64,000 bases of DNA from Colletotrichum lupini (GCF_023278565.1 NC_064673.1:2356001-2420000), one strand, 5' to 3'; positions 22,901 through 36,238 are shown, counted from the stretch's first letter. Notes: generated by a model not told the origin, from the sequence alone. Translations and numbers: made by a program.

Positions 22901-25700
22901 GGTCACAGTGCTTTTCGGTCAAATCTGTAAGAGTAGCATGGGCCAGTCAGAACAGCCTAATTAGAAAATCCCTGGTTCGTGGTGGCATTTATCATGATAT
23001 CTTGAGCTACGCGAGCTAAGACAATTCCGAACATGCGCTGTTCATCGTGACGTCACTGAGCCCGTCCAAATACCTTAGCCCATCGCGGTGTTCAGGCCAT
23101 AATCCGTCTTGATTTTCATGTGCCACTTCAGCATGTGATAATTGGTACTGTTGCATTCCTCTTCATGCTGCTTGCTGCTGACGGATGTGGTCGGTCGTAG
23201 CTCTGAGGAGCTATGTTGCAGCTTCTGATAGGTCGTTTCGAGCCGCATTCTTGCATGGGTGAACCATCTCGGGCCGATCGCGACCATGACGGATTAGGTA
23301 GAACAATGAGACAGCATAGTCACCTTGAGATACTTTGATATTGCCATGGTAACTGGATGTCACCTCTCAGCTACATCACATCGTGCCTCTTTGAAGCAGT
23401 GTACGTGTGATGTACTTAACCTCACTTCACTGCGAGCGGAACGTCCTCCTGCTAGATTATATATTCATACACGACATGTTACAAGTCTTCGATGACAAGA
23501 TTGATTGCAAGGAACAAAATCAAGACCCCAGAAGCCCGGAAATTAAAGAGTCACACACCACGTTGAGTTGGAAGTGACAAGTACACGATAACGAAAGTGG
23601 CGACGATGGCAGAAGATGGCAAATTGCGCAATGACATTGAGCATACCAACCTCCTGGTGAGGCAGGAGCCTAATGAGGACCGTCTTCCGAGTCTTGCTTC
23701 TCTGATCCTTTGGGTGGAAATTAGACAAGGTAGTTTCAATTCACATAAGTCAACATACTTAACATTTACTGTATCTGGGCTTGGTCATACCTGTTCAATT
23801 CTCATGACTGCCGTGCCAATTCTTTAAAGCCAGTTCATACGATCCCATGCACAGCCCCACGATTGTATTCCGTAGCAAAGCGGTGAGAAACGTTCAGCCA
23901 ACAGTCCCTAAGCGGCAGAATGATCCAGAGAAGCACAAAAAGCTTGTTGAACGTGATTATAGTGCTATGCTTCGTTTCTCCGGCTTGTGGGAGAGCTATG
24001 AATATCTGCTGAACTCCGTGACATACTGAGGCGGAGGAAAAGTTCTCCCAAAGATTATTCGAGGATCGAGGGACAAGAGCTAAGAGGATAGGGTGGTGGG
24101 AATGCAACTACTCAATTGACCAACGAGGGAGTCTTCATCCGGAGACTGCCTGCGTATAATCTCCATCAAAACTAAGTAACCCAGCTTCCGTCATTATAGT
24201 AGTCATATTCCAAAAAGTGAGCGAGAATCCAATGAATGAGCAACCTTAGCGACATCCGCATTCAGTTACGATGCGGCCACGAAATAGCATAATAGTAATT
24301 TTAGCAACTCCTTCGGCGACCGAAATTTCGCACGAGGGCAAACAGACTTGCGCGACTGAATGTCACAACCATAGAAATATCGCCTCTTTTCTCTAAGCAA
24401 AGGCCGTCGTGCTGTTCGTGCAAGTTTGTGCAACAACCAGAGCAGACCCCATGATGATCTTTGCGAGACGAACGGGTCGCGAGGAGGGTTGCCGGCCTTT
24501 ATTTACGAAACTCGTGGGCATGAACAAGCATGCTTAGGCAGTGATGGGAATTCAGGCCAAGGCCGTGATCATGGGATGATCAGGTCATCGTCGCGTCAGG
24601 TTTTTCCACAGTTGCCGCCCGTGTGGTCCCCGAAGACACCAGCATCCTGCCATACCTCTTTTGGGGTCCTGATCGTTGGCTTTCCGCGGCAGGCCGTGAA
24701 CGCTTGGACAGTGCTCGGGCTCGAACCACTCGGCGGCAACGGCTTACCCGTCGTGAGCGAAAGACGTCGGTTTGTCAGTGTAGTGAAACAAGACTCGCGC
24801 AGACATACATCCCCGAGCTGAAAAGAAACAAACGGCGTCCTGCCGACGACCTTTTTGTCTCGTCTGCCCACGCCGACCGAGTGGAAAAACACGTTCGTCT
24901 CTTGGCGGCATTGGACACACGTCACAGCTGCATTGACCAAGTGATCTCGTCCTATTACCATCAGTGCGGCCCAATGACTCTAGACCGTTCGGCATGCACG
25001 ACCGTTGAGCCATGGTCTCACATTGAGTCGACCTGTTTTTCCGGAGCGCAATGTATGGAAGTCCTGAGCACGAGGTGACCTACGTCTCGGAGCTTCGCTG
25101 GTTGTCAAGTTCATCTCAACTCATTGCTTATGAGCTTGCGAGGGTGTTTGAGACTAGCTGTTTCTAAGATGTCAACTCTGGAAGACTGCGAAACAAAAAA
25201 GGCCATCGTTTTCGGGATAAGAATACGGAAATAGCTCAGGGCATGTCTGATAGACCACCATAGGCGGTTGAAATTGAAAAGACACACCGTGAAAATGTGT
25301 CTGATCAGACTTCACTGCGTCGTAGCTTACTCGACGTAGGTTCACAATGTTCCTTCGTGATCTAGAAGATCCAACGGCCTTCGAATCGCAACGTGGAAAC
25401 AGATCTGGAAACGGTCGATAGCCATCAGATGACGAGCTTGCATCTCGCATGAACTGAGTTCATTTTACCAAAGATTGAATTACTCAGAATGCGCTTGACT
25501 GTGTCTCCCGCTTAGATCGCATCGCCCGATGAATGGTTGAGCAACTCACTTGCCAAAGAGGTCTTTCAACCTCGTGTGGCGCTTTGTATCTAACGAGAGC
25601 ATAGCAGTGAGAACCGGATTCATCCGCCGGATCGTTTTGATATCCTGGAATAAGAAAAGAAAGCTTGCGGGGTATCATTACTTGAAGGAGCAAAACAATA
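22901..25700. other. Gap upstream of the caleosin gene
   Basis: 2.8 kb of ordinary composition holding the caleosin promoter. Several open frames of 60-150 codons exist, for example plus strand 24623-25078, but they have neither domains, biased composition nor matching splice sites, so I call no gene. Confidence 0.4.
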
Positions 25701-25795
25701 TGATCAGTGGGAGGCTTGAACTCCCGGCCTTGGCATTACTCAACATTTCTGATGAAATATTAGTACCACGCTCTAACCAACTGAGCTAACCGACC
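25701..25795 (-). tRNA. tRNA-Ile (anticodon AAT) with a 21-nt intron
   Basis: Read on the minus strand the gene starts GGTCGGTTAGCTCAGTTGG. The acceptor stem pairs over 7 bp with ACTGATC and the discriminator base is A. The anticodon loop is CTAATAA with anticodon AAT, the stem pairing TGGTA with TGCCA. A 21-nt insertion, 25737-25757, lies between positions 37 and 38, the standard site for nuclear tRNA introns. The T arm GGGAG-TTCAAGC-CTCCC pairs perfectly. The mature length is 74 nt. Confidence 0.93.
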
Positions 25796-26898
25796 ATTTG
25801 GTTGTTGATGATAGGTTCGCAGAGTTTTCATGTTATGGGGATCAGTGGTGGAGTCGCGAGTGAGTCATTACCAAGAGTTCTCTTATCGACGGGGGGCTGG
25901 GTGTTTTGCGTGAATTGCAATGACAGTGCGGGGACATCTTGCGTCAAATAACGTTTGCAATCCAATTGCGACCTGCAGATAGAGTAAGTAGTGGAAAAGA
26001 AGTGACCTGCTGAGCTTAAGAAACGAGGCAGTTGTCTAATCTGACCCCATCAAGAACGGTTCGCTGTGAGTGCTGAGGGTTGGTTGACTGACCACTCGTC
26101 ATCGGGCGAATAGCATCCGAAAAGGCGATCATCGTAGTCTTCGACGCGCTGTTTTTCTTCTTTGGCCTACGCCAGCACAAAGCCTCTGTTAAGCAGGGTA
26201 GAAAAACACAACTTGGGAATACTTGGAATCAGGCAATCTGGAACCTGTAGAACATCAACAAGCAAAGAGAATGGCAATGCATACGCGGACAACCAGACCG
26301 CCAGACCATCATGACGTCGCAAGAGCCCCATGGTGCCAGGTTCTCCCTTCGGATCCGGACCCGAGACTCCGCGATGGTTCCCAGCTCCGGAGGGCGCGCC
26401 ATGTGGCCCTCCCCCAGACCTTGCAGGGCTAGAGTCGCACCAGGAACCAGGCACAAGTCCCCCGCGCCTATCAAGGGGGAAAGCTTCTCACCCGTGTCAC
26501 CCCAAAAGAGGCAAAGCTGAGTGTCACGCAATGACCCTGACCGCTGGCCGAGGGAGAGGCGTCTGTCTCTGCTTTACTTTTCCCAGCGGGTGCCCTTTTC
26601 TACTCTCCGTTTCCTAAAACATCCATTCCATCCGGAAACCTTCCATCACGACCTCTACTCTCGAACACGCCTTGTTCAACACATGCCCCCAACTCTTACC
26701 AACGGCCTCGGAGAATCGAGCTCAAAGGCATAGAACGTTTGTGCCAGCCCTCTCTGCTTCTACCCCGGATTCTTGAAACCTAGACCGGCCACATAAAGTA
26801 ACCCACGCCCGGATGTGCTCTCGCCCTGCCATGTGTTAAAGCATCGCTCGACATCGACAAGGCTGTGCACTTTTATCTCGCTGAAGTGACGAACGACA
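25796..26898. other. Intergenic gap upstream of the GH3 gene
   Basis: 1.1 kb between the tRNA and the beta-glucosidase start. It is expected to carry that promoter and leader; no gene is supported. Confidence 0.4.
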
Positions 26899-29668
26899 AT
26901 GGACAGAACCGATCCCGGCATCATGGACTCGGGGGCCCGGGAGCCAACGTGCATCAATGCTTCGCATCCCCGAGCTGCAGAAGATGAGAAGATCTCTCTC
27001 CATTTGAATGGCCAGCCCTGCAGCTTCTTGACCGACGAAATCATGCCCGATGAGACCCAATTTCTTCACGCTACCAAGGAATCCAAGGAAGCTGCCTACG
27101 CTAACCAACAACACCCTACTACCAAACGGCCAACTAGACTTGCCGCCCTCTTTCTCCCGCTGCAAAGATGTACGAAACCATGGACTACAGGCGCGTTCGC
27201 GTTGTACCTCACGGGCCTCATCCTAATCTCGACCTACTCTGCCAGCAGGCTATTCGACGCCGGCAGCTGGCTAGCCCGTCGACCAGCACAGCCAGCGGCG
27301 CCAGCAGCTGCTTTTCCGGCCTCTCGGATCTCACCAGCCTCCCCAGTCCGGAACTGGGATGCAGCCGCCTCCAAGGCGACGGCCTTTGTGGCCCAGCTCA
27401 ATCTGACCGAAAAGACTCTCATGGTCACTGGCCAGCTCGGGCTTGAGGCCGGCGGTTGCATTGGCAACATTGTGCCGATCGAGCGCGTCGGGTTCCCCGG
27501 ACTTTGCTTGCTCGACGGCCCCACGGCGCTGGACCGCGCCGATCTCGTCAGCGTCTTTCCCGCCGGTCTCACCACGGCCGCGAGCTGGGATAAGGAGCTC
27601 ATCTATCAGCGCGGCAAGGCTCTCGGCGAGGAGTTTCACGACAAAGGCGTCCATGTCGGACTTGGGTGAGTTTGGAATTCCTTGAGCGTTAGGTCAACAG
27701 CATGCTAATAAGCCATGCAGCCCGGTCGCTGGTCCACTTGGACGTCAACCCCTAGGAGGTCGCAATTGGGAAGGATTCTCAGTTGATCCCTACCTCACGG
27801 GAATCGCGATGCAACACACTATTCAAGGCATGCAATCAGCAGGCGTACAAGCTTGCGCGAAGCACTTTATTGGGAATGAACAGGAAACCCAGCGGACCAA
27901 TTCGTGGCTCGCAAACGGCACAGAAATCGCAGCGATTTCGTCCAATATCGACGATCGCACCCTGCATGAGTTGTACTTGTGGCCTTTTGCAGACTCTGTC
28001 CGTGCTGGGGTTGCCAGCGTGATGTGCAGCTACAACAGACTCAACCAAACCTATGCCTGCGAAAATTCGGGTTTACTGAATGACATCCTCAAGACGGAGC
28101 TGGCCTTCAAGGGATACGTCATGTCCGACTGGTTCGCGACGCATTCCGGAGCCGAGTCTATCAATAACGGCTTGGATATGAACATGCCTGGGCCCATTGG
28201 CCATGCCCAGATCGTCTCTGGCGAGACATACTGGGGTCCTAACATCACTGATATGATCAAGAATGGTTCAGTGACAGAAGACCGTCTTGATGAGATGATC
28301 CGGCTGATTATGACACAATACTATCTGTTCGACCAGGATAGCTCCGATTATCCCACCGTCGACCCATCCATCGTCTTCACAATTGCAGCTCAGTCAAACC
28401 TTCTAGACTTGCTCCCCTTCCAGCCGCCACCAAGCCGCGATGTCCAGCGTGACCACGGCAAGCTGATCCGCAAGCTCGGTGCCGAAGCAACAGTCCTACT
28501 CAAAAACCTCAATGGGACTCTCCCCCTTAAAAAGCCCACCAACATTGGCGTTTTTGGCAATGACGCCGCCGACCCGGCCGATGGTCTCGTATTTGGTGCT
28601 GGATTTGAAATCGGCACGCTCTCCGTAGGAGGCGGCTCAGGCACAGGGAGACACACCTACCTCATCTCCCCGCTTGAGGCAATCAAGGCCAAGGCGCGCA
28701 CAACAGGCGCTCGCGTGCAGTACATCCTTGACAACAAGGTTCTTGCTGCCGGCGACTTCAGCAGCTTGTACCCTATCCCTGAAGTTTGTCTCGTTTTCCT
28801 CAACACGTTCGCGTCAGAGGCTTATGATAGGACGAGTCACGAAGCAGACTGGAACTCGACACTGGCTGTCGAGAATGTCGCTCGGAGGTGTCCAAACACC
28901 ATTGTCGTTACGCACTCAGCTGGTATCAATACTCTGCCCTGGGCGGACAACCCAAACGTAACAGCAATCTTGGCAGCGCACTTGCCGGGACAAGAGTCGG
29001 GGAACTCAATCGTTGATGTGCTTTGGGGAGACGTCAATCCCTCCGGGAAGCTGCCTTACTCTATTGCTCTCGATGCTAAAGACACCGATATTCCCATCGT
29101 CAATCTCACCGAAGCAGAAATCACGTCCCCCACAGCATGGCAAGCTGATTTCACAGAGGGCCTTCTCATTGACTATCGTCAACTCGATGCCGAGAATATC
29201 AAACCCCGTTATGAGTTCGGCTTCGGCCTCAGCTACACCACATTCGACTTGGACACATCTCTGAAGGTCAAGCAGCTCGCAAAGAACGTCGCCGCCATCC
29301 CGAATCCCTCAACGCCGAATGTTCCCGGGGGTAACCCAGAACTCTGGGAGACTATCCTTGTTGTCACCGCCCACGTAAAAAACACCGGCACCGTCGCTGG
29401 CGCCACGGTCCCTCAGCTATACGTTGCCTTGCCACAGCACTCAGTTCCCGAGGGCACCCCCCTTCAAGTCTTGCGTGGTTTTGAGAAAGTCATTTTGGAG
29501 TCAAAGGAGTCTAGCACTGTCGAATTTGAGTTACTGCGCCGTGATCTGAGCTATTGGGATGTAGCGTCGCAAACGTGGGTCATCCCTGAGGGGCCGATTG
29601 AGTTACGCGTTGGCTTTAGTTCTCGCGACATCAAGGCTACGGCCAAACAGGTTGTCTTGTCCTCCTAG
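26899..29668 (+). CDS. GH3 beta-glucosidase with N-terminal membrane anchor
   Basis: Hydrolyses terminal beta-glucosyl residues of cello-oligosaccharides or glucans. Two exons, 26899-27665 and 27721-29668, give 904 residues. The first 95 residues are hydrophilic. One hydrophobic segment at about 98-116 (TGAFALYLTGLILISTYS) without a cleavage site predicts a type II anchor, as in the membrane-bound beta-glucosidase E type of aspergilli. A Pro/Ala linker leads into the GH3 N-domain: ERVGFPGLCLLDGPTALD, NWEGFSVDPYLTGIA, ACAKHFIGNEQE, and the nucleophile Asp at about residue 392 in GYVMSDWFATH. The C-domain runs from about residue 500 (EATVLLKNLNGTLPL) and a fibronectin-III-like domain ends the protein (GTVAGATVPQLYVALP). 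All catalytic landmarks are intact. Likely role is plant-cell-wall or own-wall glucan turnover at the cell surface. Confidence 0.93.
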
Positions 29669-29791
29669 GGCACGGTTTTGGAGTTCAAAAGAAAGTTGTT
29701 GGCTTTCTGGGCACAGTTTGCCCAAAGCGGCTGAGGTATATGTTTAAATAAGGTAGACGTAGCATCAACTGGCTCTTCATGTTATGCAACT

Positions 29792-32058
29792 CTACACAAT
29801 CTCAAACTCGGTTTCCGCAAACGCAAGACTCTCCTCCATGGGCTCACCATCCATCAGCCCATGGATATAACAATCGCCAATAATCCGTGATTTCTTCTGC
29901 TCATCTTCACGGATAATGATGGGATAGTCACACCCATACAGCACAACAACCAAGTCACCCTCTCTTACCCCATCAATAGCCCAACCGAATCGGCCCTCCT
30001 TCGAGCGAAAGAACCTTCGATTATAAGTCCACTTTGTATGCGCCCCAATGAATTTTTCTGCGGCCTCCTTCTCCTTCATGTAATGCGCCACCCCATCCTG
30101 CGGCGCCAACCCGTGTGACTCGATCTCGTGGTCCGTCCGCTCCTGCAGAACCCGAGCGAGTCCTTTACCCGGTTCCAAGGCGGTCTTGTAGTGTACCTCG
30201 AAACCAATCGCGCAATCCTCGCCAGGTCTCTCGTTATTGTCCCGCGTTCGGTTGCACATGAAGGTCCGCCAGAGGTTCTCCCACGTCTCCGGGGTGGCTG
30301 TCTTGTCTGGGAAGGCGACGTCGATTACGCCGCGGTACCATTCCTCTGAATGTTTGACCATCTTTTCCATTGTCTCATTGAGTCTGTATTCGGCGTCATT
30401 GATGGGGCTCCCGGACCTCTTGGTATCATTCCCGGGTATACCACCTCCCACGCCCGCCTCCTTCTCGTTTTCCCTCTCGCGTTTGAGTATGGCGCCGCCA
30501 TACTTTGCCATTTTGATCGCATTCGAGCCGCTAGTTTCGGGTTCATTGTCTACGCTGCCTTTTTCAACTTCTTTGTTTTCGTCGATGCCTCCCAACGGGC
30601 CCTGCTGGTTCGGCACAGGTATTTGCCGCTTGCATTCTACCTTGGCCACCACATCGACGATCCTGCCCTTGATATGCAAGACGCCCGCGTCCTCGTCGAT
30701 GTGTAGGCTTGGCTTTCTATCACCGGCAGCGGAAGCCTCTAGCCCACGAATGCGAAGCGGTTCAGTCCACCCGGGACGGGTCCAGTCAGGCACCCAAGAT
30801 GGTAGCTTCAAAGTTGTCGGCTTCGATGAATCAACGCAATGCGTGAGGATGTCCAGCGACCCATTCCTGATGTTCTTGATCGCGAAGTCAGTGAACACCT
30901 GTTCTGGTGTCTGAGCGTAGTCGACAACATAGGCCCCCTTCTGATCGATGAGTCCAAGCACACCGTAAATCTTGTCACTCGGGATTGTGGCTTGGAAGTC
31001 TCTCAACTCTTCCAGCAAAGTAAGAAGCGGGGTGCTGGTGCATGTCGCCGCTTCGTCAACACGCTCTTTCCGGAGCTGTTCCATGAAGCCAATGGCTTTG
31101 AAACCTTTGCATTCGCTAATCATGGTTTGCAGTTTGAATTCTGACATAGCGAGGATGACCATTGCCATGAAGTGCCAGGGAACCTGAATAGCTCCGAGAT
31201 GGACTATAACCTCGCGGGAATTGACAACTTCTTGGATGATCCAGGTACGTTTGAACTAGATACGTTTTAGCAAGCATAGGGACATAGCCATGATGGGATG
31301 CAAACACTCACCCATGAGCGGTTGAGCAAATCAGCCAAGAGCCCCCATTCAAGCCGATTTGTGTCCGCATTGTTGTGAAAGTGCCATTGAATCTCATGCA
31401 TCGTCGCGCTCGCCAAATCAACAACCTTGCGATGAACAAAAATGTCGTCGAATATTTCCGATATCGCGTACAGCGTCCGGACTGCGTGAAAATCCATCTC
31501 CGTCGACTCACCCAACCACACTCGCGTTCTCGAGGCGCCAACATACACCCGTCCCATGACTTTGACATGCTCGTTCCGTTCCTTGAGATCTTGCTGATTG
31601 ATGCACAGCGCATCAACCCAGATTCGAAGCGGCTCCCCGCCCTCTTTGCTTCGCATTCTACGCAGCGCGCGGAATAGTTCCCCACCGACGACGATCCCTA
31701 CGCCGTCGCATTCGATGCGGGCGTCAGGAATGCGGCCGCCCAGGCGTATGTACTGCTCTCCGTAGTAGGGGTGGTCGCAGAGGTCCTTCCATTTGGACGT
31801 GCCAGACTCGGAAATCGTGTTGCCGTCGTCGTCCTGGCCGTGAATGGCCCAAGGGATGTCAGTGTCGGGGTCGATTTCTTTGACGGCGTCAATGCTCTTG
31901 CTCCAACAGTAGCTTAAAGCCTCATAGGGCTCGTCTGGTGAGTCGAGGTTCAGATGTGAAATGCTACATATAATTTCGTCATCGAAGTTGCCGGGTCGGA
32001 CGGTGAGGATGCGGGTTTCATTGGGGAGATCTAGGGGGCGGTAGGGATAGGTTGCCAT
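29792..32058 (-). CDS. HET-domain protein (heterokaryon incompatibility family)
   Basis: HET proteins of ascomycetes trigger or mediate cell death after fusion with non-self hyphae. Two exons, 32058-31312 and 31255-29792, joined in phase 0, give 736 residues. The HET domain covers about residues 45-260: YEALSYCWS, LRIWVDALCINQQDLKERN, MGRVYVGASRTRVWLG and, across the intron, RSWFKRTWIIQEVV. A conserved helix-rich middle follows (DKIYGVLGLI), with LPSWVPDWTRPG typical of the family. The C-terminal third has no recognised partner domain. The start ATG 32056-32058 (MATYPYRPL) is the first ATG in frame. It sits between metabolic genes, so it may be a solitary HET gene with unknown specificity. 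Confidence 0.92.
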
Positions 32059-33247
32059 CTTGCAGTGCAGTAGTGTTATCAAAGACAGACAGTGACCGAG
32101 ATGATTGAACCTGCACGTGCGGAGTCACTCGTGGAAAGAATAGAAATTATCTATAAGCTTCAGGTTTCCAAAAATTCAGATTGAGGCGAGCTATATCGCT
32201 TTCCACAAATAGTCAATCATTCAGTCCTGGTAGGGCTATGCTAGGCACCAGCTTAGTAGCAACACCTCAAAGCGTCATCTTGCAGGTTCAGGATTGGCTA
32301 AGATGATGAACCCTGGCTCACATTCGCTGATTAGATACTTTTTCCACTTGCACCCTAGATTTACGGAAGTCCCAATGAATTTTAAGGTGTCTTCAGCCTG
32401 CACTAGTGGGAGGATCTTTGAGCGAATCCTCCCACACTTATTCGTAGTTATCGACACTAAGAGACTTGACGCCCTTCAACATATGAGCATTTTGACGCAT
32501 AGCTGCTTTGCAGTCACCAGTCAATCACGCTATATCCGACACCTCTCAAGGCAAACGTTGTCTCGAGAAAATACAAATATCGCTGATCGTCTATATCTCG
32601 CCTTTCGACGCACTGAACTCAACGTGCCAACGTTATACACAAGGCAAGCACAATTTAGACACAAGAATTGGCTGCGCTGTTGTAAACCTATGTCCAGGAA
32701 AAGCCATACGTGGTGTTTCACAGACCTAAAAGTGAAGAGATCTTTTTCCATCGCAGCATACTTGTCTACTAATCTTCAGTAAAATAGTGCAGGCAAAGGC
32801 CATTGGAAAATCATGTAGCGACGAGTGTTTTTGTGAGGTAGCGATGAATTAGTAACTGAATGTCAATAGTTGCATCCTGAACCAATGTTTATAGGTGCTC
32901 AAAATAGTAAGGTCAATAGGACAAGCAGTCTCCAAGGTCAATCATAGCCATAACATAACGAGATTCGGCCAAAATTGCGCCGCAGAAACGTGCTTAGAAA
33001 AACGTAACTCGGGCTGTGAGTCATTTAATTCAAGAACCAATTGTGGCAGCGAGATTTGACCTCCGTACCCGAACTGTGTGGCATGTCCCTCATCGCTTGA
33101 TCATTTAAGCGCGGCCCGAATCTGACCTCATAAGCTTATTTAAACCTCAGCGACAACCGAGAAAACCGGACATGAGTATGTCCGCAACTTAACATCACCC
33201 CTTCATACCTTTCGGCCACGGACTTTGCAGAACGTTTTGTATTTCAG
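32059..33247. other. Divergent intergenic region
   Basis: 1.2 kb between a minus-strand HET gene and a plus-strand enzyme gene, so both promoters should lie here. Small open frames at 32294-32782 have no coding character. No RNA gene seen. Confidence 0.45.
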
Positions 33248-34709
33248 ATGGCTATTCCGCAGCGAATCGCGCCCTCTGTCGAGACTCTAAGGGAGTTCTA
33301 CGTCGGCAAGGATGTGAGAGACGTTCCGAAGCCGGCAGTAGTATTGGATGCGGCCAAGGTCAGGACGCACTGCCGGTCCATGTTGGAAGCCGTCGATGAT
33401 CTGGGAGTCGGATTTCGATTCCATGTCAAGACTCACAAGGTGAGTGGTCCAACCCCGAAGTAGTCATATCAAATCTTTGAATGGCTCAATGGGGACAAGA
33501 TATTGACCATCGCTGCAGACCAGAGAAGTCACAATGCTCCAGGCAGGCGAGAAGGCAACAAAGATTAACTGCATCGTATCAACCGTAGCAGAGATTGAGC
33601 ATCTCCTCCCAACCTTCAAAGAGTACAAAGACTCCAGTCGCCACGTCAATGTCCTCTACGGCGTTCCCCTTCTCGGTTCCCAGATTGAGCGCCTCGCCAC
33701 ATTAAGCCAAGAACTGGGCAAGGACGGACTCACGGTCCTTGTCGACCACCCTTCCCAGCTAGACTCAATTAGTCGGCTCCATGATCTAAGCGGTCTCCCA
33801 GTGGGCGTCTATCTCAAAGTAGACACGGGATATCACAGGGCAGGGCTCCCCGCCACGGCGCTCAACAAGGGCGGCCTGCTAGAGCAGCTTATGCAACTGG
33901 ACGCGCAAGGCAAAGTGACCTTGGTGGGGCTGTACTCACACAGCAGTCTCAGTTATAAGGATGACACCGCTGACCAAGCGATGCACAATCTCGCTGGGGA
34001 GATCGAGGGCTGTCTGGAAGCCCTCCACGCCAACGAAAGTCTCCTCGCGGCCAATGCCTCGAGAGAAATCACTATTAGCGTTGGCGCGTCTCCTCAGGTC
34101 ACGGCCATCGAGAACCTCACGGGCGCCACGGCGGTCAGCGGGTCCGGCGAAGCGCGTGTTCGGGCGGCTATCGGCAAAGTCCAAGCTGGGTCACCGACGG
34201 TGAAGTCGACGCTCGAACTCCACGCCGGGGTATATGCCTTCCTCGATATGCAGCAAATCTCTACCCATTCGCGGACTAGACTAGGGAGCCATGAAGACGA
34301 GGTTGCCATCTCTGTTGTAGCGGAAGTTTGCAGCATCTACAATGATGGCGAGCGGGAGAGACCAGAGGCTCTCGTCGCTGTTGGCGTGCTGGGTCTCGGG
34401 AGGGAGCCCTGTCCTTCATATTCTGGCTGGGGCGTCGTCGGGCGGCAGCCCGGGTTTGAAGCTGCGGGAGAACGGAGGCTTATCGTGGATAGGATCAGTC
34501 AGGAACACGCTATTCTCTCGTGGGAGGCTGACGCTGGAGCGAACTCTGATCTGCCGCAGATCCCGCTCGAGGTTGGTCAGTCTGTCAATATCTACCCGAA
34601 CCACGCGTGTGTTACTGGTGCCCTATATGGTTGGTACCTTGTAGTTGACTCGAGCAAGTCTAACAAGACCGAGATCGTGGATGTTTGGGTTCGGGGATCG
34701 GGGTGGTGA
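33248..34709 (+). CDS. D-serine dehydratase-like PLP enzyme (alanine racemase N-fold)
   Basis: Fold-type III PLP and zinc enzyme that converts D-serine to pyruvate and ammonia, or acts on a related D-hydroxyamino acid. Exons 33248-33439 and 33519-34709 give 460 residues. The PLP lysine is expected at K61 in FRFHVKTHK, just before the intron. The TIM barrel continues with VYLKVDTGYHRAG and VGLYSHSSLSY, and SVGASPQVTAI supplies the phosphate-binding region. The C-terminal D-serine dehydratase-like domain (PF14031 type) ends with IYPNHACVTGAL, whose His and Cys (about 426 and 428) are the zinc ligands of eukaryotic D-serine dehydratases. A D-threonine aldolase-type activity is the main alternative. 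Cytosolic; it detoxifies or uses D-amino acids. Confidence 0.88.
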
Positions 34710-34780
34710 CTGGAAACCATATAGAACTGATCAAGAGAGAAAGAGAGACCAACTATCTTGTGAGCCAATGGAAAACAGGA

Positions 34781-36238
34781 TCATATTCTAAACCCCTCTA
34801 CCAACTCCTTCAGAGCTTTCAAGTTGCCCTTTTCCCATGCCGTGACCTTTCCCTGCCACTTCTCCCCACCACCACCGCCCTTCACCCCCATCACAACGTC
34901 CTTGATCTTTGGAACGAGTGCCGCGACAGCAGACTTCTCACCGAGAACAGAAATTTGTCCGCTGTTCCCGTCATCGCCAGTAGCCAAAACAACAACTCCA
35001 CCACAAGTCATCACAGCGTCCTTGACGTTGACGGTAACCCACTTCACAAAGTCCGCGTTGCCATCCGCGCGATGAACCCACACACTCTTCGTGGATTGCA
35101 ACTTGATCTTTGCAGCGTCTGCCTCAAACTCGGCAATGTCCGCGAGAAGCTTCTTTTCCCTCTTCTTGAGATCCGCCGCGGAGCTCTGCACGGTCTTCAC
35201 GGTCTGGACTATCTCTTCGGACGTGTTTTTGCACGACAGCAGCTTTGAGAGAGAGCTCATTGCACCGAGGGAGGCTGTCGCCAGGTTGATGGCTCGATCG
35301 CCGACGGAAAAGTAGAGGCGGTAGTTCTTCCCGTGGACTGGTTCGCCGTGATGGACGAGGATGAGTGAGATGTGGGATGTTTGGGAGAGGTGAGTCCCAC
35401 AGCATCTGCAGCTGGTGTGTCAGCATCAAGACACTACCAAGAACGATTTAGCATGGTGTGTGAGGGTTGCATACGTATTGCGATCGATGTCGCCGATCCG
35501 GATCACACGAACGACTCCTTTACTCTGATCATAATCCTCGGGCATCTTGTGGACCTTGGCATCCTCCGGGGTTTCGACTGTAATTGGGAAGCTGGCGCGG
35601 ATGATTTCGTTACACCTCGCCTGAATGGCTTGTAGTTCCGCATCTGAAGGTTTCCGCGGAATATCGACGTAGTTCATCGCCCCAGTCTTTCCCATGCCCC
35701 AGCCGAGAGTGTTGAGGTTGTCATGGGTATTCATGACGGCGGATAAGAGATGTTGGCCCGTATGCTGCTGCATGTGGTCCCATCGGCGCTGGAAATCGAC
35801 TTCTTGTCGTACCTTCTCACCGGGATCTAGGGGTTTGGGAGAGTGATAGACACATCGTAGCCCAACGCGTTCGACAAATTGAATGGGGATGGCGGTAGCA
35901 TCCGTGCTTGAGAGGGGAGTGATTGATCCGTAATCAGACGGTTGTCCGCCGCCTGGGGAGCGCAGTTGTGTAAGTCTAAAGTGCCAATAGATTCATTGGA
36001 GTCGTGCGGTACCTTCGGGAAAGAGGACGGAGTCGGCGAATTGGATCAACCACACCTCATCGGTGCTGCTGTTGGAGACTGGTCCCGCAGATTTGTCCTT
36101 GCTGGTCTTCTTTGTTGGTGGGGGTGGGGGTCTCTTTTCACATGAGATGACCTCTGCCTCTAGAGTACGAAGATATGAGTTCTTTTGACAAGCTAATGCC
36201 CCGACTACTTGGGCCCGTGTTGATTCTGTGACTGCCAT
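34781..36238 (-). CDS. Alanyl-tRNA editing protein (AlaX / AARSD1 type)
   Basis: Free-standing editing domain that deacylates mischarged Ser-tRNA(Ala) or Gly-tRNA(Ala). Three exons (36238-36013, 35952-35475, 35405-34781) with consistent phases give 442 residues. The second-domain barrel begins at PEGGGQPSDYG. The zinc site is visible as HMQQHTGQHLLSA (HXXXH) and CCGTHLSQTSH (CXXXH). The C-terminal 150 residues form a charged coiled region (LKKREKKLLADIAEF) and a glycine-rich tail domain (VKGGGGGEKWQG) resembling the DHHA1 end of alanyl-tRNA synthetase. A proline run (RPPPPPTKK) interrupts the first domain. It overlaps no neighbour; its stop faces the D-serine dehydratase-like gene 71 bases away. 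Confidence 0.92.

Noticed and set aside
24623..25078. 151-codon plus-strand frame upstream of the tRNA
   Set aside because: No recognisable domain, Arg-rich composition typical of a non-coding frame, and an equally long minus-strand frame overlaps it.
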